Positions 8,765 to 16,746 of a stretch of 64,000 nt of DNA are shown here, in pieces (the first letter of the stretch is position 1; each line of letters begins with the position of its first letter). A program made the position numbers and the translations under genes. The DNA lies in the NCBI GenBank assembly GCA_963795555.1, contig CAWCHZ010000002.1, positions 2,108,001-2,172,000 of the forward strand, read 5' to 3'. The notes beneath the pieces are model-generated. The model was not told the DNA's origin. It did no database searches and saw only the letters and a list, made by a program, of their open reading frames with translations. This DNA is from CAWCHZ01 sp963795555 (GTDB lineage: Bacteria; Actinomycetota; Thermoleophilia; Solirubrobacterales; Solirubrobacteraceae).

Positions 8765-9492
8765 CGCGCTCCTCCTGATGGTAGGAGGGCGATCTCGGTG
8801 ATCGCGTCCGTCGGGCAGGTGTCCGCGCACGCGCCGCACGACACGCAGGTGGACTCGAGGAAGCCGGCGTCCAGCCCCGCGGCGACGTTGGCCTCGAAGC
8901 CGCGGCCGGTGGCCGTCAACGCAAAGGCGCCCTGAACCTCGTCGCAGGCGCGCACGCAGCGCCCGCAGGAGATGCACAGCTCGTGCTGGAAGGCCAGGTA
9001 GGGGTGGCGATCGTCCAGCGCGCGCTGATGGGTGGCACCCGGCCAGCGCGGCGCGTCGACTCCAAGCCGTCGCGCAACCGCGGCCAGCTCGGTGTGCGCG
9101 GCGGGTGCAGCGGGCAGCTCGGACAGCACCAGCTCGACGATCGCCCTGGCGACGCGCGCCGCAAGCAGGTTGGCGGTGTCGATCCGCATCCCCTCGCGGC
9201 AGGGTGTCGTGCACGCGGCAACCGGCCGGGGCGCGTCGGCCAGGCCGACGAGACAGACCCGGCAGGCTCCGAACGGGGCCTGGCGCTCGTCGAAGCACAG
9301 CGTCGGCACGTCGGCGCCGACGGCGCGGATCGCCCGCAGCAGCGTCGTGCCCTCGGCGACCTCGACCGCCACGCCATCGATCTGCAGGTGGACGCCTTGA
9401 GCCGCGCGGGCAGCGGCCCCGGGCGGCGGTGCCGCGGCTGCGGCAGGGCCCGCTGGGGCGCCGGCGCCGCCGTTGGCCGCGGGTCGGCTCAT
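8761..9492 (-). CDS. Formate dehydrogenase iron-sulfur subunit (NuoG-N/HoxU-like ferredoxin protein)
   Basis: Electron-transfer subunit of 243 residues. After an Ala/Pro/Gly-rich leader of about 30 residues comes a 2Fe-2S ferredoxin fold (CFDERQAPFGACRVC), then a C-rich segment (CTTPC), and two [4Fe-4S] motifs, CISCGRCVRAC and CVSCGACADTC. This corresponds to the N-terminal third of FdsA/FdhF that is normally fused to the catalytic subunit. It overlaps both neighbours by four bases, giving a tightly coupled operon. It probably passes electrons from the molybdenum subunit to the flavin subunit. Confidence 0.9.
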   Translation of the reverse strand: MSRPAANGGAGAPAGPAAAAAPPPGAAARAAQGVHLQIDGVAVEVAEGTTLLRAIRAVGADVPTLCFDERQAPFGACRVCLVGLADAPRPVAACTTPCREGMRIDTANLLAARVARAIVELVLSELPAAPAAHTELAAVARRLGVDAPRWPGATHQRALDDRHPYLAFQHELCISCGRCVRACDEVQGAFALTATGRGFEANVAAGLDAGFLESTCVSCGACADTCPTDAITEIALLPSGGAR

Positions 9493-11144
9493 GCCGTCAG
9501 CCCCAGCTCGTCGGGGAAATGCGTCAGCAGGCTGCGGATCGGGGCGGGCATCCCACCCCCGTGGGCGCAGAGGCTGCCGACCTCGAGCGCCTCCAAGAGC
9601 TCCTCCAGGCGCGCCCGCGAGACGGGCGCCGGGCGCTCGAAGAGCTCATGGGCGCGGCGCAGGCCGATCCGGCAGGGGAAGCACTTGCCGCAGCTCTCGT
9701 GCGCGCCGAAGCGCAGCAGATGACGCGCGACGGCGCGCATGTCGGTCCGATCGTCGAAGGCGAGGATGCTGCCGTGGCCGACCATGCAACCCTGCGCCGC
9801 GAGCGCGTCGAAGTCGAACGGCGTGTCCAAGAGCGCGGCGGGCAGGATGCCACCGAGCGGCCCGCCGATCTGCAGTGCCTTGATCTGGCGCCCATCGATC
9901 AGGCCGCCCGCCAGCCCCTCGCACAGCTCGCGCAGCGAGACGCCGAATGGCACCTCGTAGACCCCGGGTGCGGCGAAGCGCTCGTTGAAGCAGACGAGCT
10001 TGCTGCCCGGCGTCGCGCCGGGGCTCAGCTTGCGGTAGGCGCCGGCGCCACGCAGCGCGATGAAGGGCACGTTGCAGAGCGTCTCGACGTTGTTGACGAC
10101 CGTCGGCATCCCGTAGAGCCCCCGCTGCGCCGGAAACGGCGGGCGCGCAGAGACCGTCCCGCGCAGGCCCTCGAGGCAGGCCAGCAGCGCCGTCTCCTCG
10201 CCGACGACGTATGAGCCCGCCCCCTCCAGCACGGTGACGTCGAAGTCGAAGCCGCTGCCGAGGATGTCCTGGCCGAGCAGCCCCTCGTGACGAGCGGCCG
10301 CGACCGCATCGTCCAGCGCGGGCTTCGAGCGCGGATACTCCGAACGGCAGAGCACGAACCCGTGCCCGGCTCCGACGGCATAGCCCGCCAGCGCCATCCC
10401 CTCGAGCAACAGGGCCGGGTTGCGCTCCATCAGGTACTTGTCGATGTAGGAGCCCGGGTCGCCCTCGTCGCCGTTGGCGACGACGAACTTCTCGGCGCCC
10501 TGCGCCGCTGCCGCAAACGCCCATTTGCTGCCGGCGGGAAAGCCCGCTCCGCCGCGCCCACGCAGGTTGGCCTGCTCAACCTGCTCCAGCAGCGCCTGCG
10601 GCGAGAGCTCGGCCAGCGCGCGACGCAGGCCCGACCAGTCCCCGGGCCGCGTCAACACCGGCTCGGGCAGCGTGCTGTGCCATTCCGGCTCGCTCGCCGC
10701 GCGCGTGGCGCCCGCGATGACCCGCTCGACGACGCCCGGCCCGGCGTCGATCACGTCCCCGTCGCGGATCGCCGGCGAGGAATGGCAGAAGCCCAGGCAG
10801 ACGGTCTCGGCCAGTGACACCGCTCCGTCGTCGCGGCGCTCGCCGAGCGCCAGCCCGAACTGCTCGCGCAGCGCCCGCACATGGTCATCGCCGCTGGCCG
10901 CGAAGCATGCCGTCCCGGTGCACACGCGCAGATGACGCGCCCCCCGCGGCTGGAGCAGGTCGTCATAGAACGTCGAGACCCCGTAGACGGCCGCCTCCGG
11001 CAGCCCCGACGCCGCGGCTGCCGCGCGGCGATCCTCGTCGGTTATCTCCCCGCGCTCATCCACCGCCCGCTTGAGCACGTCCAGCGCGGTCGGCGCCCGT
11101 TGGGCGTGATGACGGCGAACCAGCTCGACGAGGTTTCGTGACAT
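9489..11144 (-). CDS. Formate dehydrogenase NuoE-NuoF fusion subunit (diaphorase, FdsG-FdsB fused)
   Basis: NAD-reducing module, 551 residues. Residues 1-150 are NuoE-like thioredoxin-fold with a [2Fe-2S] site (CTGTACF then CLGFCHSS). The rest is NuoF-like: NADH glycine-rich loop GRGGAGFPAG, FMN region ANGDEGDPGSY and [4Fe-4S] motif ESCGKCFPCRIG. The fusion of two normally separate subunits with the ferredoxin and Mo subunits downstream defines an NAD+-dependent formate dehydrogenase. First gene of the operon, divergent from the LysR gene. No strong Shine-Dalgarno is visible; a 12-bp direct repeat (gacgaggtttcg) straddles the start. Confidence 0.92.
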   Translation of the reverse strand: MSRNLVELVRRHHAQRAPTALDVLKRAVDERGEITDEDRRAAAAASGLPEAAVYGVSTFYDDLLQPRGARHLRVCTGTACFAASGDDHVRALREQFGLALGERRDDGAVSLAETVCLGFCHSSPAIRDGDVIDAGPGVVERVIAGATRAASEPEWHSTLPEPVLTRPGDWSGLRRALAELSPQALLEQVEQANLRGRGGAGFPAGSKWAFAAAAQGAEKFVVANGDEGDPGSYIDKYLMERNPALLLEGMALAGYAVGAGHGFVLCRSEYPRSKPALDDAVAAARHEGLLGQDILGSGFDFDVTVLEGAGSYVVGEETALLACLEGLRGTVSARPPFPAQRGLYGMPTVVNNVETLCNVPFIALRGAGAYRKLSPGATPGSKLVCFNERFAAPGVYEVPFGVSLRELCEGLAGGLIDGRQIKALQIGGPLGGILPAALLDTPFDFDALAAQGCMVGHGSILAFDDRTDMRAVARHLLRFGAHESCGKCFPCRIGLRRAHELFERPAPVSRARLEELLEALEVGSLCAHGGGMPAPIRSLLTHFPDELGLTA

Positions 11145-11268
11145 TGGACGAGGTTTCGGAAGTGGCCTGGCCGACGCGGCCGCGCGTGCTCGAACGCCAC
11201 CGCGCCCCCGCCACCCAGGACGATGAACGGTGGCGAGGCGTCGTGCAACTGTTCCTGGCTGTAGCTCG

Positions 11269-11283
11269 ATAGACGGGATCTAT
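11269..11283. promoter_or_regulatory. LysR-type operator (ATAG-N7-CTAT) in fdh/lysR divergent region
   Basis: ATAGACGGGATCTAT is a perfect inverted repeat (ATAGA-N5-TCTAT) that fits the T-N11-A rule for LysR-family regulators and exactly matches the ATAG-N7-CTAT core known for OxyR. It lies about 60 bp upstream of the LysR start and about 125 bp upstream of the fdh operon start. It is the obvious site for autoregulation and control of fdh by the adjacent regulator. Confidence 0.7.
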
Positions 11284-11344
11284 GATGTCCTGGCTGGCAG
11301 CGCGGCCCCGGGCGAAGCCGCGCGCCTGGAGGCAGGACCCAACC

Positions 11345-12250
11345 ATGCTGATCCAGCACCTGAGCTATCTCGCCGCGCTCGCTCGCGAGCAGCATTTCGG
11401 TCGTGCCGCCGACGCCTGCCACGTCTCCCAGCCAACCCTCTCGGCTGGGATCGCCCGCCTGGAGCGCGAGCTGGGGCTGCCGCTCGTGCGGCGAGGGCAT
11501 CGCTACCAGGGCCTGACCGCAGAAGGCGAGCGGGTGCTGCGCTGGGCGCTGCGCATCCTCGCCGATCGCGATGGGCTGAACACCGACCTCGCCGCGATGC
11601 GCGACGGGCTCGTCGGACGGCTTCGCCTCGGCGCGATCCCGACCTCCCTGCCGGTGATCACGCTGATCACCAAGCCCCTGCGCGAACATCATCCGGCGCT
11701 CGACATCTCGATCGTCTCCTCCTCGTCGCGCGGCATCGAGCAGGCGCTGCACGAGTCACAGATCGACATCGGCGTCACATATCTGGAGAACGAGCCGCTC
11801 CGCGACGTCCGCAGCCTGACGCTCTATCAGGAGCGATATCTGCTGCTGGTTCCCGACGATGGTCGCTACGCGAGGCTGCAGACCGCGTCGTGGGCGCAGG
11901 CGGCCGGCGAGCCGCTCTGCCTGCTGACCCCCGACATGCAGAACCGACGGATCATCGACGCGATCTTCCGGCAGGTGGGCGTGGCGCCCCGCCCCGTGCT
12001 CGAGACCAACTCGATCTCCGCTCTCTACGCCCACGTCCGTGATGGGATGGCCTGCGCCGTCATGTCACACGCCTGGCTTCACCTCTTCGACGTTCCCGCC
12101 GGCATGCGCGTGCTGCCGCTCGGCGAGCCCGATGTCCAGCACGCAGTTGGGCTCGTCTGGCTGGATCGCGATCCCGAGGCATTGCTGATCCAGGCAACCG
12201 TCGCGCTTGTCGACACGATGCGGGCCCGGGCCGCCACGCTGGAGAGCTAG
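11345..12250 (+). CDS. LysR-family transcriptional regulator, likely of the formate dehydrogenase operon
   Basis: 301 residues. N-terminal winged HTH with the typical LysR pattern (HFGRAADACHVSQPTLSAGI), then a periplasmic-binding-protein-like effector domain starting near residue 90 (GRLRLGAIPTSLPVI). The start is set at ATG 11345 because LysR proteins begin close to the HTH; an in-frame ATG 60 bases upstream would add an unusual Arg/Pro-rich tail. It is divergent from the fdh operon, with a LysR operator between them, matching the FdsR-fds arrangement known in formate-using bacteria. The effector ligand cannot be read from sequence. Confidence 0.9.
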   Translation: MLIQHLSYLAALAREQHFGRAADACHVSQPTLSAGIARLERELGLPLVRRGHRYQGLTAEGERVLRWALRILADRDGLNTDLAAMRDGLVGRLRLGAIPTSLPVITLITKPLREHHPALDISIVSSSSRGIEQALHESQIDIGVTYLENEPLRDVRSLTLYQERYLLLVPDDGRYARLQTASWAQAAGEPLCLLTPDMQNRRIIDAIFRQVGVAPRPVLETNSISALYAHVRDGMACAVMSHAWLHLFDVPAGMRVLPLGEPDVQHAVGLVWLDRDPEALLIQATVALVDTMRARAATLES

Positions 12251-12274
12251 CCGACCGGTCTGTCGATCGGTCGG
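12251..12274 (+). terminator. Hairpin after LysR gene
   Basis: Starts at the base after the stop codon: CCGACCG pairs with CGGTCGG around a ten-base loop, followed by a weakly T-containing stretch (ttgctgt). A plausible terminator of the LysR gene. It also marks the left edge of the accessory island. Confidence 0.45.
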
Positions 12275-12564
12275 TTGCTGTCGGCATCGCGAAGGGACAG
12301 GAAGAAAGCTTGGAGGCCGCCGGCGACTGCATCACGATGCTCGACGTGCAGATCCCCGGGCGGCATCTTGCGAAGCAAGGAGCTTGGCAGCCGGTTGTGA
12401 AGCTACCGGCTAAGTCTCGCCTAACCTCACGCGGTTCTCTATCCGCAGGATTGCGCGTTGCCTACTTCGTTGTTCTCGACGCCAATGTCCTATATCTGTT
12501 CTTGCTACGGACCCGCAGCGAAGTCGCGATCGTGCCCGTCAGGCTTCAGCGTGAACTGTGGCGA
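12275..12564. other. Gap between LysR terminator and glycosidase-like gene
   Basis: No convincing gene. Short open frames on the plus strand have no recognisable motif, and base composition drifts to lower GC than the flanking core genes. This is the junction where ordinary core genes give way to the accessory island. Confidence 0.5.
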
Positions 12565-14409
12565 TCATGTAAGGCACAGCCAGGTGATCGTGCTGTCCGA
12601 TCCGAATGTCGTGCCCGCGGAGTTGGTCGCTTCGATCCGGAAGTGCGTGGGCGCGGTGAAGCACCCGGCGAACGGGATCGTGGCCGATTCCGGCAGTGCA
12701 GTCGTGCCGGAGCCAGCACTCTGGTCCGGTGTGCTCTGGCCGTAGCTGGTGTCCGGCCCGTAGTCGAAGTGGTAGGTCGTCAGGAGCCCGTTCGGGTTGA
12801 CCGTGCCCGTCATCGTCGCCGATGTCTCGATCGCATTGACCGGCGGTCCTGTCGTGACGACGGGCGGGCTACCGGAGGGGAGTGTGAGTTGGCACGTCGC
12901 GCCGGGGTTGGTGCTCATCAGGTATGTGCAGTAGACGGGCCGGGCGGGGTCTCCCCAAGTGCCTGGCAGGTCGGTCGCCTCCCCAGTCGTGGGGTCGGGA
13001 GCACCGATCAGACCGGTGTCGAACCCACCACCGCCGTGCCACTCGTAGTAGTAAAACCGCTTGATGTGAGAGTCCGTGTTGAAGACTGAGCTGGGACTGT
13101 TCAGGAACGTCGCGAGATCCAGGTTCTGCTGGGCCAGCACGGCGGCCGAGCCTCCACCCTTGTTTATCGCGCGCCCGTCGAGGGCAAACGCTCCAGCCTC
13201 GGTGAACCAGATGGCTGCGTCTCGGACGTAGGGCAGGCTGAGGAAGTGCGTTAGACGGGCAGCGGCATGGCTGTTCTGACCATATTCGAGATAGAGATAT
13301 GGGTGATAGGCCCATACGCTGGCTGCCACGCCACCTACGCCGCGATCATAGTTGGTCTCATACTGGTGTGTAAGGCTTGACTCGTCGACGAAATCACCCG
13401 CGGCGACCAAGCATCTGCGGCCGCGGCGACAGAGATTGTTCAGGTCGTGGAAGTACTGGCCGGCGCGGAAGGGACGATGCAGCGTGGCCTGGGCGCCGTC
13501 GTTGGGCTCGTTCCAAGCGGTGTACAGCACGACGGTGGGGAATTGCGCCATGAAGGCCTTGACCGCCCGGGTGTACCGGCCGTTCGGACCAACGGAGGGC
13601 AGGGCCTCGGGATTGCTGGGGTCTTCGGCTTGGCGCGGAGCAATGTTGGGATGCTCAAACGAGATCAGGGGCTCATGACCGAGCGAGATCTGGTTGGCAA
13701 TCCAGTTGTAGGTGTCCATGTAGTCGGTGCATGCTTGGCTCGTCGGGCTCGTCGCGTCCTCGGCCCGAAGGATGACGTCGTAGAACACGATCAGGCGCAC
13801 GCGGGTGACGTTGAGCGCGACGGCGCGTGGATCGCTGAACGTTGACTTGGGACCGCGGAACCCGCTCTGATCCGACAGCCCGAAGCGGCCGCTCGCTGGC
13901 GACGCCGGGGTCTGGGTGAGCGGCGGCATCAGCGTGCATCCGCCGGTCGCTGGCGTCGCTGCGCTCGCCACCGGCCCCGTGTCGACGCCGGTCGGCGACT
14001 GCGTCACGTCAGATGCGAGGGCGCCACTGGAGTCGAGCGCCAGGATCGGGCTCGGTTGGTTGGAGTTCGCCGGCGGCTCGGCAAGCGCGGCCGCGACGAG
14101 CGGAGCGGTCGGATCCTGGCTGCACGACGTCGTGTCAGCCTCGCCCGGGTCAGGCGCGCAACTCGTCGTCTCGGGGCTGCCGTTGGCATCCGTGCCGTCG
14201 AATGTCGGATCGGGGGGATCGTCTGGCGCGTCCGTGAGCGCGGACGCGACCGCTGGCGCCGACAAGACAGACGGCGCACCAGTCGCGGGATCGGACGATC
14301 CGGTGTCCGTCCCATCGGCAAGCGCCACAGTTGCGAGCACCGCCAATCCGCTCAGTACAACGCAGACGCCAACCGCGAGCTGCCACGATCTGATCCGCAC
14401 GTCACGCAT
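12565..14409 (-). CDS. Secreted glycoside-hydrolase-like protein (TIM-barrel type) with Fn3-like C-terminal module
   Basis: 614 residues. The start ATG 14409 has a strong GGGAGG ribosome site seven bases upstream. Residues 5-32 form a signal peptide or anchor (WQLAVGVCVVLSGLAVLATV), then about 120 residues of Thr/Pro/Asp-rich linker. The middle domain carries two motifs expected of clan GH-A glycosidases: acid/base-type YTAWNEPND and nucleophile-type WFTEAGAF. The last 90 residues hold a VNPNGLLTTYHFDYG module, an Fn3-like repeat frequent in secreted Thermoleophilia proteins. Substrate unknown. An alternative is a catalytically silent carbohydrate-binding relative. First gene of the accessory island. 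Confidence 0.75.
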   Translation of the reverse strand: MRDVRIRSWQLAVGVCVVLSGLAVLATVALADGTDTGSSDPATGAPSVLSAPAVASALTDAPDDPPDPTFDGTDANGSPETTSCAPDPGEADTTSCSQDPTAPLVAAALAEPPANSNQPSPILALDSSGALASDVTQSPTGVDTGPVASAATPATGGCTLMPPLTQTPASPASGRFGLSDQSGFRGPKSTFSDPRAVALNVTRVRLIVFYDVILRAEDATSPTSQACTDYMDTYNWIANQISLGHEPLISFEHPNIAPRQAEDPSNPEALPSVGPNGRYTRAVKAFMAQFPTVVLYTAWNEPNDGAQATLHRPFRAGQYFHDLNNLCRRGRRCLVAAGDFVDESSLTHQYETNYDRGVGGVAASVWAYHPYLYLEYGQNSHAAARLTHFLSLPYVRDAAIWFTEAGAFALDGRAINKGGGSAAVLAQQNLDLATFLNSPSSVFNTDSHIKRFYYYEWHGGGGFDTGLIGAPDPTTGEATDLPGTWGDPARPVYCTYLMSTNPGATCQLTLPSGSPPVVTTGPPVNAIETSATMTGTVNPNGLLTTYHFDYGPDTSYGQSTPDQSAGSGTTALPESATIPFAGCFTAPTHFRIEATNSAGTTFGSDSTITWLCLT

Positions 14410-14987
14410 ATATCCTCCCTGACGTCTTCGCAAAGCCGGAGTCTCATGCCGCCGGTCACGGCAGCGCCACAGTGTGGCGGATCACTGGCCATCTGTCAAG
14501 AATCAAAATACTCGTTGATCGAGCGGCGCGTTGGCGGTGCGACATCATGGCAAAGACGCACGCGGCCCGCCGCGCCTTCGCTGGGCATCAAGCGGAACGG
14601 TAGCCAGCTCCGCAACCTTCGCTGGCGCTAATCGGACTCGTGTGCGGGTCGAACGCGTCACGACAGGCGCTCCAGCCCGTAGAGCGGATACAGAAGAGCG
14701 TGAGGCCAGGGGGAAGCTCACGCAGGTGCGTTGCCGATTCGAGCACAAACCCCAGCCTCCGCGCTGCTGTGCGGTCGGCGCGCCGGCCGGTGCGGCTTGG
14801 GGTCCTCCACTTGGAGGATGGCTCATCCCACGTTTGCATAGCCATCTGAATGTTTGCGCCTGAGCGTGCTGAGAGTTAGCTGTGGCTGCTGGGCAGGGAG
14901 TGACCAGCCGGTAGCGCTCGGCCGAGTCGGCTTGGACTCAAACGCCCACAGCAAAAGGCGCCGGACGGTCCTGGCAGGCTGGAGTCC
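14410..14987. other. Intergenic region of about 580 bp
   Basis: Holds the promoter of the minus-strand glycosidase-like gene at 14471-14499. The remainder has short overlapping open frames on both strands with no recognisable domain and no ribosome site, so I see no gene in it. Confidence 0.5.
14471..14499 (-). promoter_or_regulatory. Sigma-70-type promoter for the glycosidase-like gene
   Basis: On the minus strand a perfect -35 box TTGACA (14494-14499) is followed, after exactly 17 bp, by CACACT (14471-14476), two changes from TATACT. The start codon is about 60 bp downstream with a good ribosome site. Spacing and -35 match make this one of the clearer promoters in the window. Confidence 0.6.
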
Positions 14988-15644
14988 ATGTCCTTGCAGA
15001 CTCACACCGCACCTAGGCAAAGCCATCCGCGGCCGCTTGCGGGCCGGGGGCTCACGCGACGGTCATTGACCGCGCTCATGGTCGCATTAGCTGTCGTGGG
15101 GGGTGTGAGCTATCTGGCGATCAAGCTCGCGAGCACAACCAACACTCCCGCCAAGGATCCGATCGCGGCCTACCTGCGCTCATTTAGCGTGCTACGTCAG
15201 CCCGTAAACAGCCGCGACACCCTCCCAGCAGACCCCGGCGCCGGCAAACTCACCGCCATACGCTTGGTCTCGGGTACAAAGACGCTCACACCACAGTGGC
15301 TTGCCATCACTGCCACCAAGCAGCTGTGCGTGATCATCAGCATGCGCCCATGGGGCCTTAATACGCTACCGAGTGGCTGCGTGCCGGTGGCGACAGTGGC
15401 AAAAGACCACCAACTTCTAGTGTACGGAGTACAGGACACCGCAGACCCAGGATCCATTAGCCCTGACGTGATGATCGTCGGCGGCCTGGCGCCCGACGGC
15501 ATCAGCTCAGTAACAATTGAGTTTCAACATGGTCAAGCACGGACCGTCGGTGTAGTGAACAACGCCTTCCAGTTTCAGACACACAGCATGCCGGTCCAGT
15601 TCATCTGGACTTCTGGCGATGGCGTAAAACACCACATGATCTAA
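14988..15644 (+). CDS. Membrane-anchored protein of unknown function
   Basis: 218 residues, not recognised. A basic N-terminal stretch (about residues 9-25) is followed by one hydrophobic segment (TALMVALAVVGGVSYLAIKLA), consistent with an anchor or uncleaved signal with the rest outside. The exported part is mostly beta-like and contains two cysteines (near KQLCVII and PSGCVP) that could pair. Codon use is less GC-biased than the core genes, as in the rest of this island. Followed 39 bp later by another small exported protein gene. Confidence 0.6.
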   Translation: MSLQTHTAPRQSHPRPLAGRGLTRRSLTALMVALAVVGGVSYLAIKLASTTNTPAKDPIAAYLRSFSVLRQPVNSRDTLPADPGAGKLTAIRLVSGTKTLTPQWLAITATKQLCVIISMRPWGLNTLPSGCVPVATVAKDHQLLVYGVQDTADPGSISPDVMIVGGLAPDGISSVTIEFQHGQARTVGVVNNAFQFQTHSMPVQFIWTSGDGVKHHMI

Positions 15645-15683
15645 CGCTAAACGGATAAGCAAACGACAGGAGGGTGATGAGCG

Positions 15684-16094
15684 ATGCGCTCTAAGCTACG
15701 CATGCGGAGAAGGTACTGGCAGATCGGCCTGGTGGCATGTGCTGCCGCAGGTGCTCTGGCCGCCACGGGCGCAACAGCGTCGGCCTACCAAGGCTACATG
15801 TACGGAAATTGCGGCGGATCGTACGGTGCCCAGCTCTATCAGAGTGGAGGTCCCACCTTCTGCTACAGCGAGACCGAGTCAAACGTACGACGGGCGATCG
15901 CCCACGGCTATTCGGACTATGCGAGTGTTCGCCTATGGACCTTAAACAACACCTTTAGGCAAGGAAATTGCTTCACTGGTGGTTGCACCGCCGATACTGG
16001 CTACTTTGGCTCAGACATAACTGGTTATGGCCAGATCTATAATCTCGGTGGTCCATACAACGTCGACACCTTCGTCGGCTATATGTACCCATAG
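15684..16094 (+). CDS. Small secreted protein of unknown function
   Basis: 136 residues with a clear signal peptide (basic MRSKLRMRRRYW, hydrophobic core, cleavage near ATASA-YQ). The mature protein of about 100 residues is rich in Gly, Tyr and Asn with four cysteines (NCGG, TFCYS, NCFTGGC), suggesting a disulfide-stabilised extracellular protein. AGGAGG at 15668-15673 lies ten bases before the ATG, one of the strongest ribosome sites here. A terminator follows. I recognise no family. Confidence 0.65.
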   Translation: MRSKLRMRRRYWQIGLVACAAAGALAATGATASAYQGYMYGNCGGSYGAQLYQSGGPTFCYSETESNVRRAIAHGYSDYASVRLWTLNNTFRQGNCFTGGCTADTGYFGSDITGYGQIYNLGGPYNVDTFVGYMYP

Positions 16095-16129
16095 CCCGAC
16101 ACGCCGCGCCGGGAGGAACTAAGCGCATC

Positions 16130-16158
16130 GGCCGGGACCGCAGCTCGCGGCCCCGGCC
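16130..16158 (+). terminator. Rho-independent terminator after the small secreted protein gene
   Basis: GGCCGGG-a-CCGC-agctc-GCGG-c-CCCGGCC makes an 11-pair stem with one internal A/C mismatch, followed by cttgtcttct, a T-rich run. Positioned 36 bp after the stop codon. Confidence 0.6.
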
Positions 16159-16400
16159 CTTGTCTTCTGCTCACGCCGCTTGGCTACGCGAGAGTAATCC
16201 CTGTCGCCCGAGGGCGCGAACGTGCCGGCGCGTTGTCGCCGCGCCGCTCATCACAACTCGGCAAGCTGCTCAGGCGCGAGCTGGAGGACGTCGGCGCGGG
16301 GACCTGGGACGCCGACGCGGTCGCAGGTCGATCTGCTGAGCGGCCGCGGCGATACGTCCCTAGCCGACCCGCCAATACAGACGGGCGGCCGGACCGGCGC

Positions 16401-16660
16401 TCACGTCTCGAAGCCTACCGGCTGACGGGCGGCACGCACGACCGCGGTGAGCTGCCGGGGGTCTGCGCCGCGCGCAGAACCTCGATCGGCGCCCGGTCAT
16501 CCAAGCGCGTGTTGGTGCCAAAACAGCCACGCCTTGGCGGTGTTGGCGTCATAGGCCTCGCTGATCATCCGCACCGCGATCCGCTTGGCTTCATCGCGCG
16601 GGAGATCTGCGAGCGGAGCCACCGCTTCGATGATCTCAAGCGCCGATTCCGCACTGTCTA
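16401..16660 (-). pseudogene. Relic of a ParS/MbcA/Xre-type antitoxin (frameshifted)
   Basis: Reading the minus strand gives EIIEAVAPLADLPRDEAKR, then MISEAYDANTAKAWLF, then after a one-base shift at TTTT it continues GTNTRLDDRAPIEVLRAAQT, and after a compensating shift at CCCCC ends RQLTAVVRAARQ before a stop. This matches the C-terminal toxin-binding domain of ParS/MbcA antitoxins (AWL..pN..Ld.raPiEvLr). The two shifts cancel, so the gene looks recently damaged, or one or both could be sequencing errors. The upstream part is interrupted by a stop. A GTG overlapping the relic's stop (GTGA) opens a 14-codon frame, VSAGPAARLYWRVG, at 16404-16360, reminiscent of a RES toxin N-terminus. Confidence 0.5.
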
Positions 16661-16735
16661 CGTCGCCGAATCACCGGAGACCCGCCTGCGTGAGGTGCTC
16701 GCCGACTTCCGATCCAAGCTCTCTTGGCACGTCCC
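16611..16735 (+). pseudogene. Fragment resembling a RES-domain toxin, opposite strand
   Basis: The plus-strand frame encodes HRFDDLKRRFRTVYVAESPE followed by TRLREVLADFRSK, which resembles the core of RES-domain NAD+-degrading toxins (RFDDp...frtlYvaes...a..Evla.fr). It is only about 40 residues, overlaps the antitoxin relic on the other strand and lacks the rest of the domain. If real, it is an inverted remnant of the toxin partner; if not, it is a chance antisense reading. Confidence 0.35.
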
Positions 16736-16746
16736 CGATCTGCATG

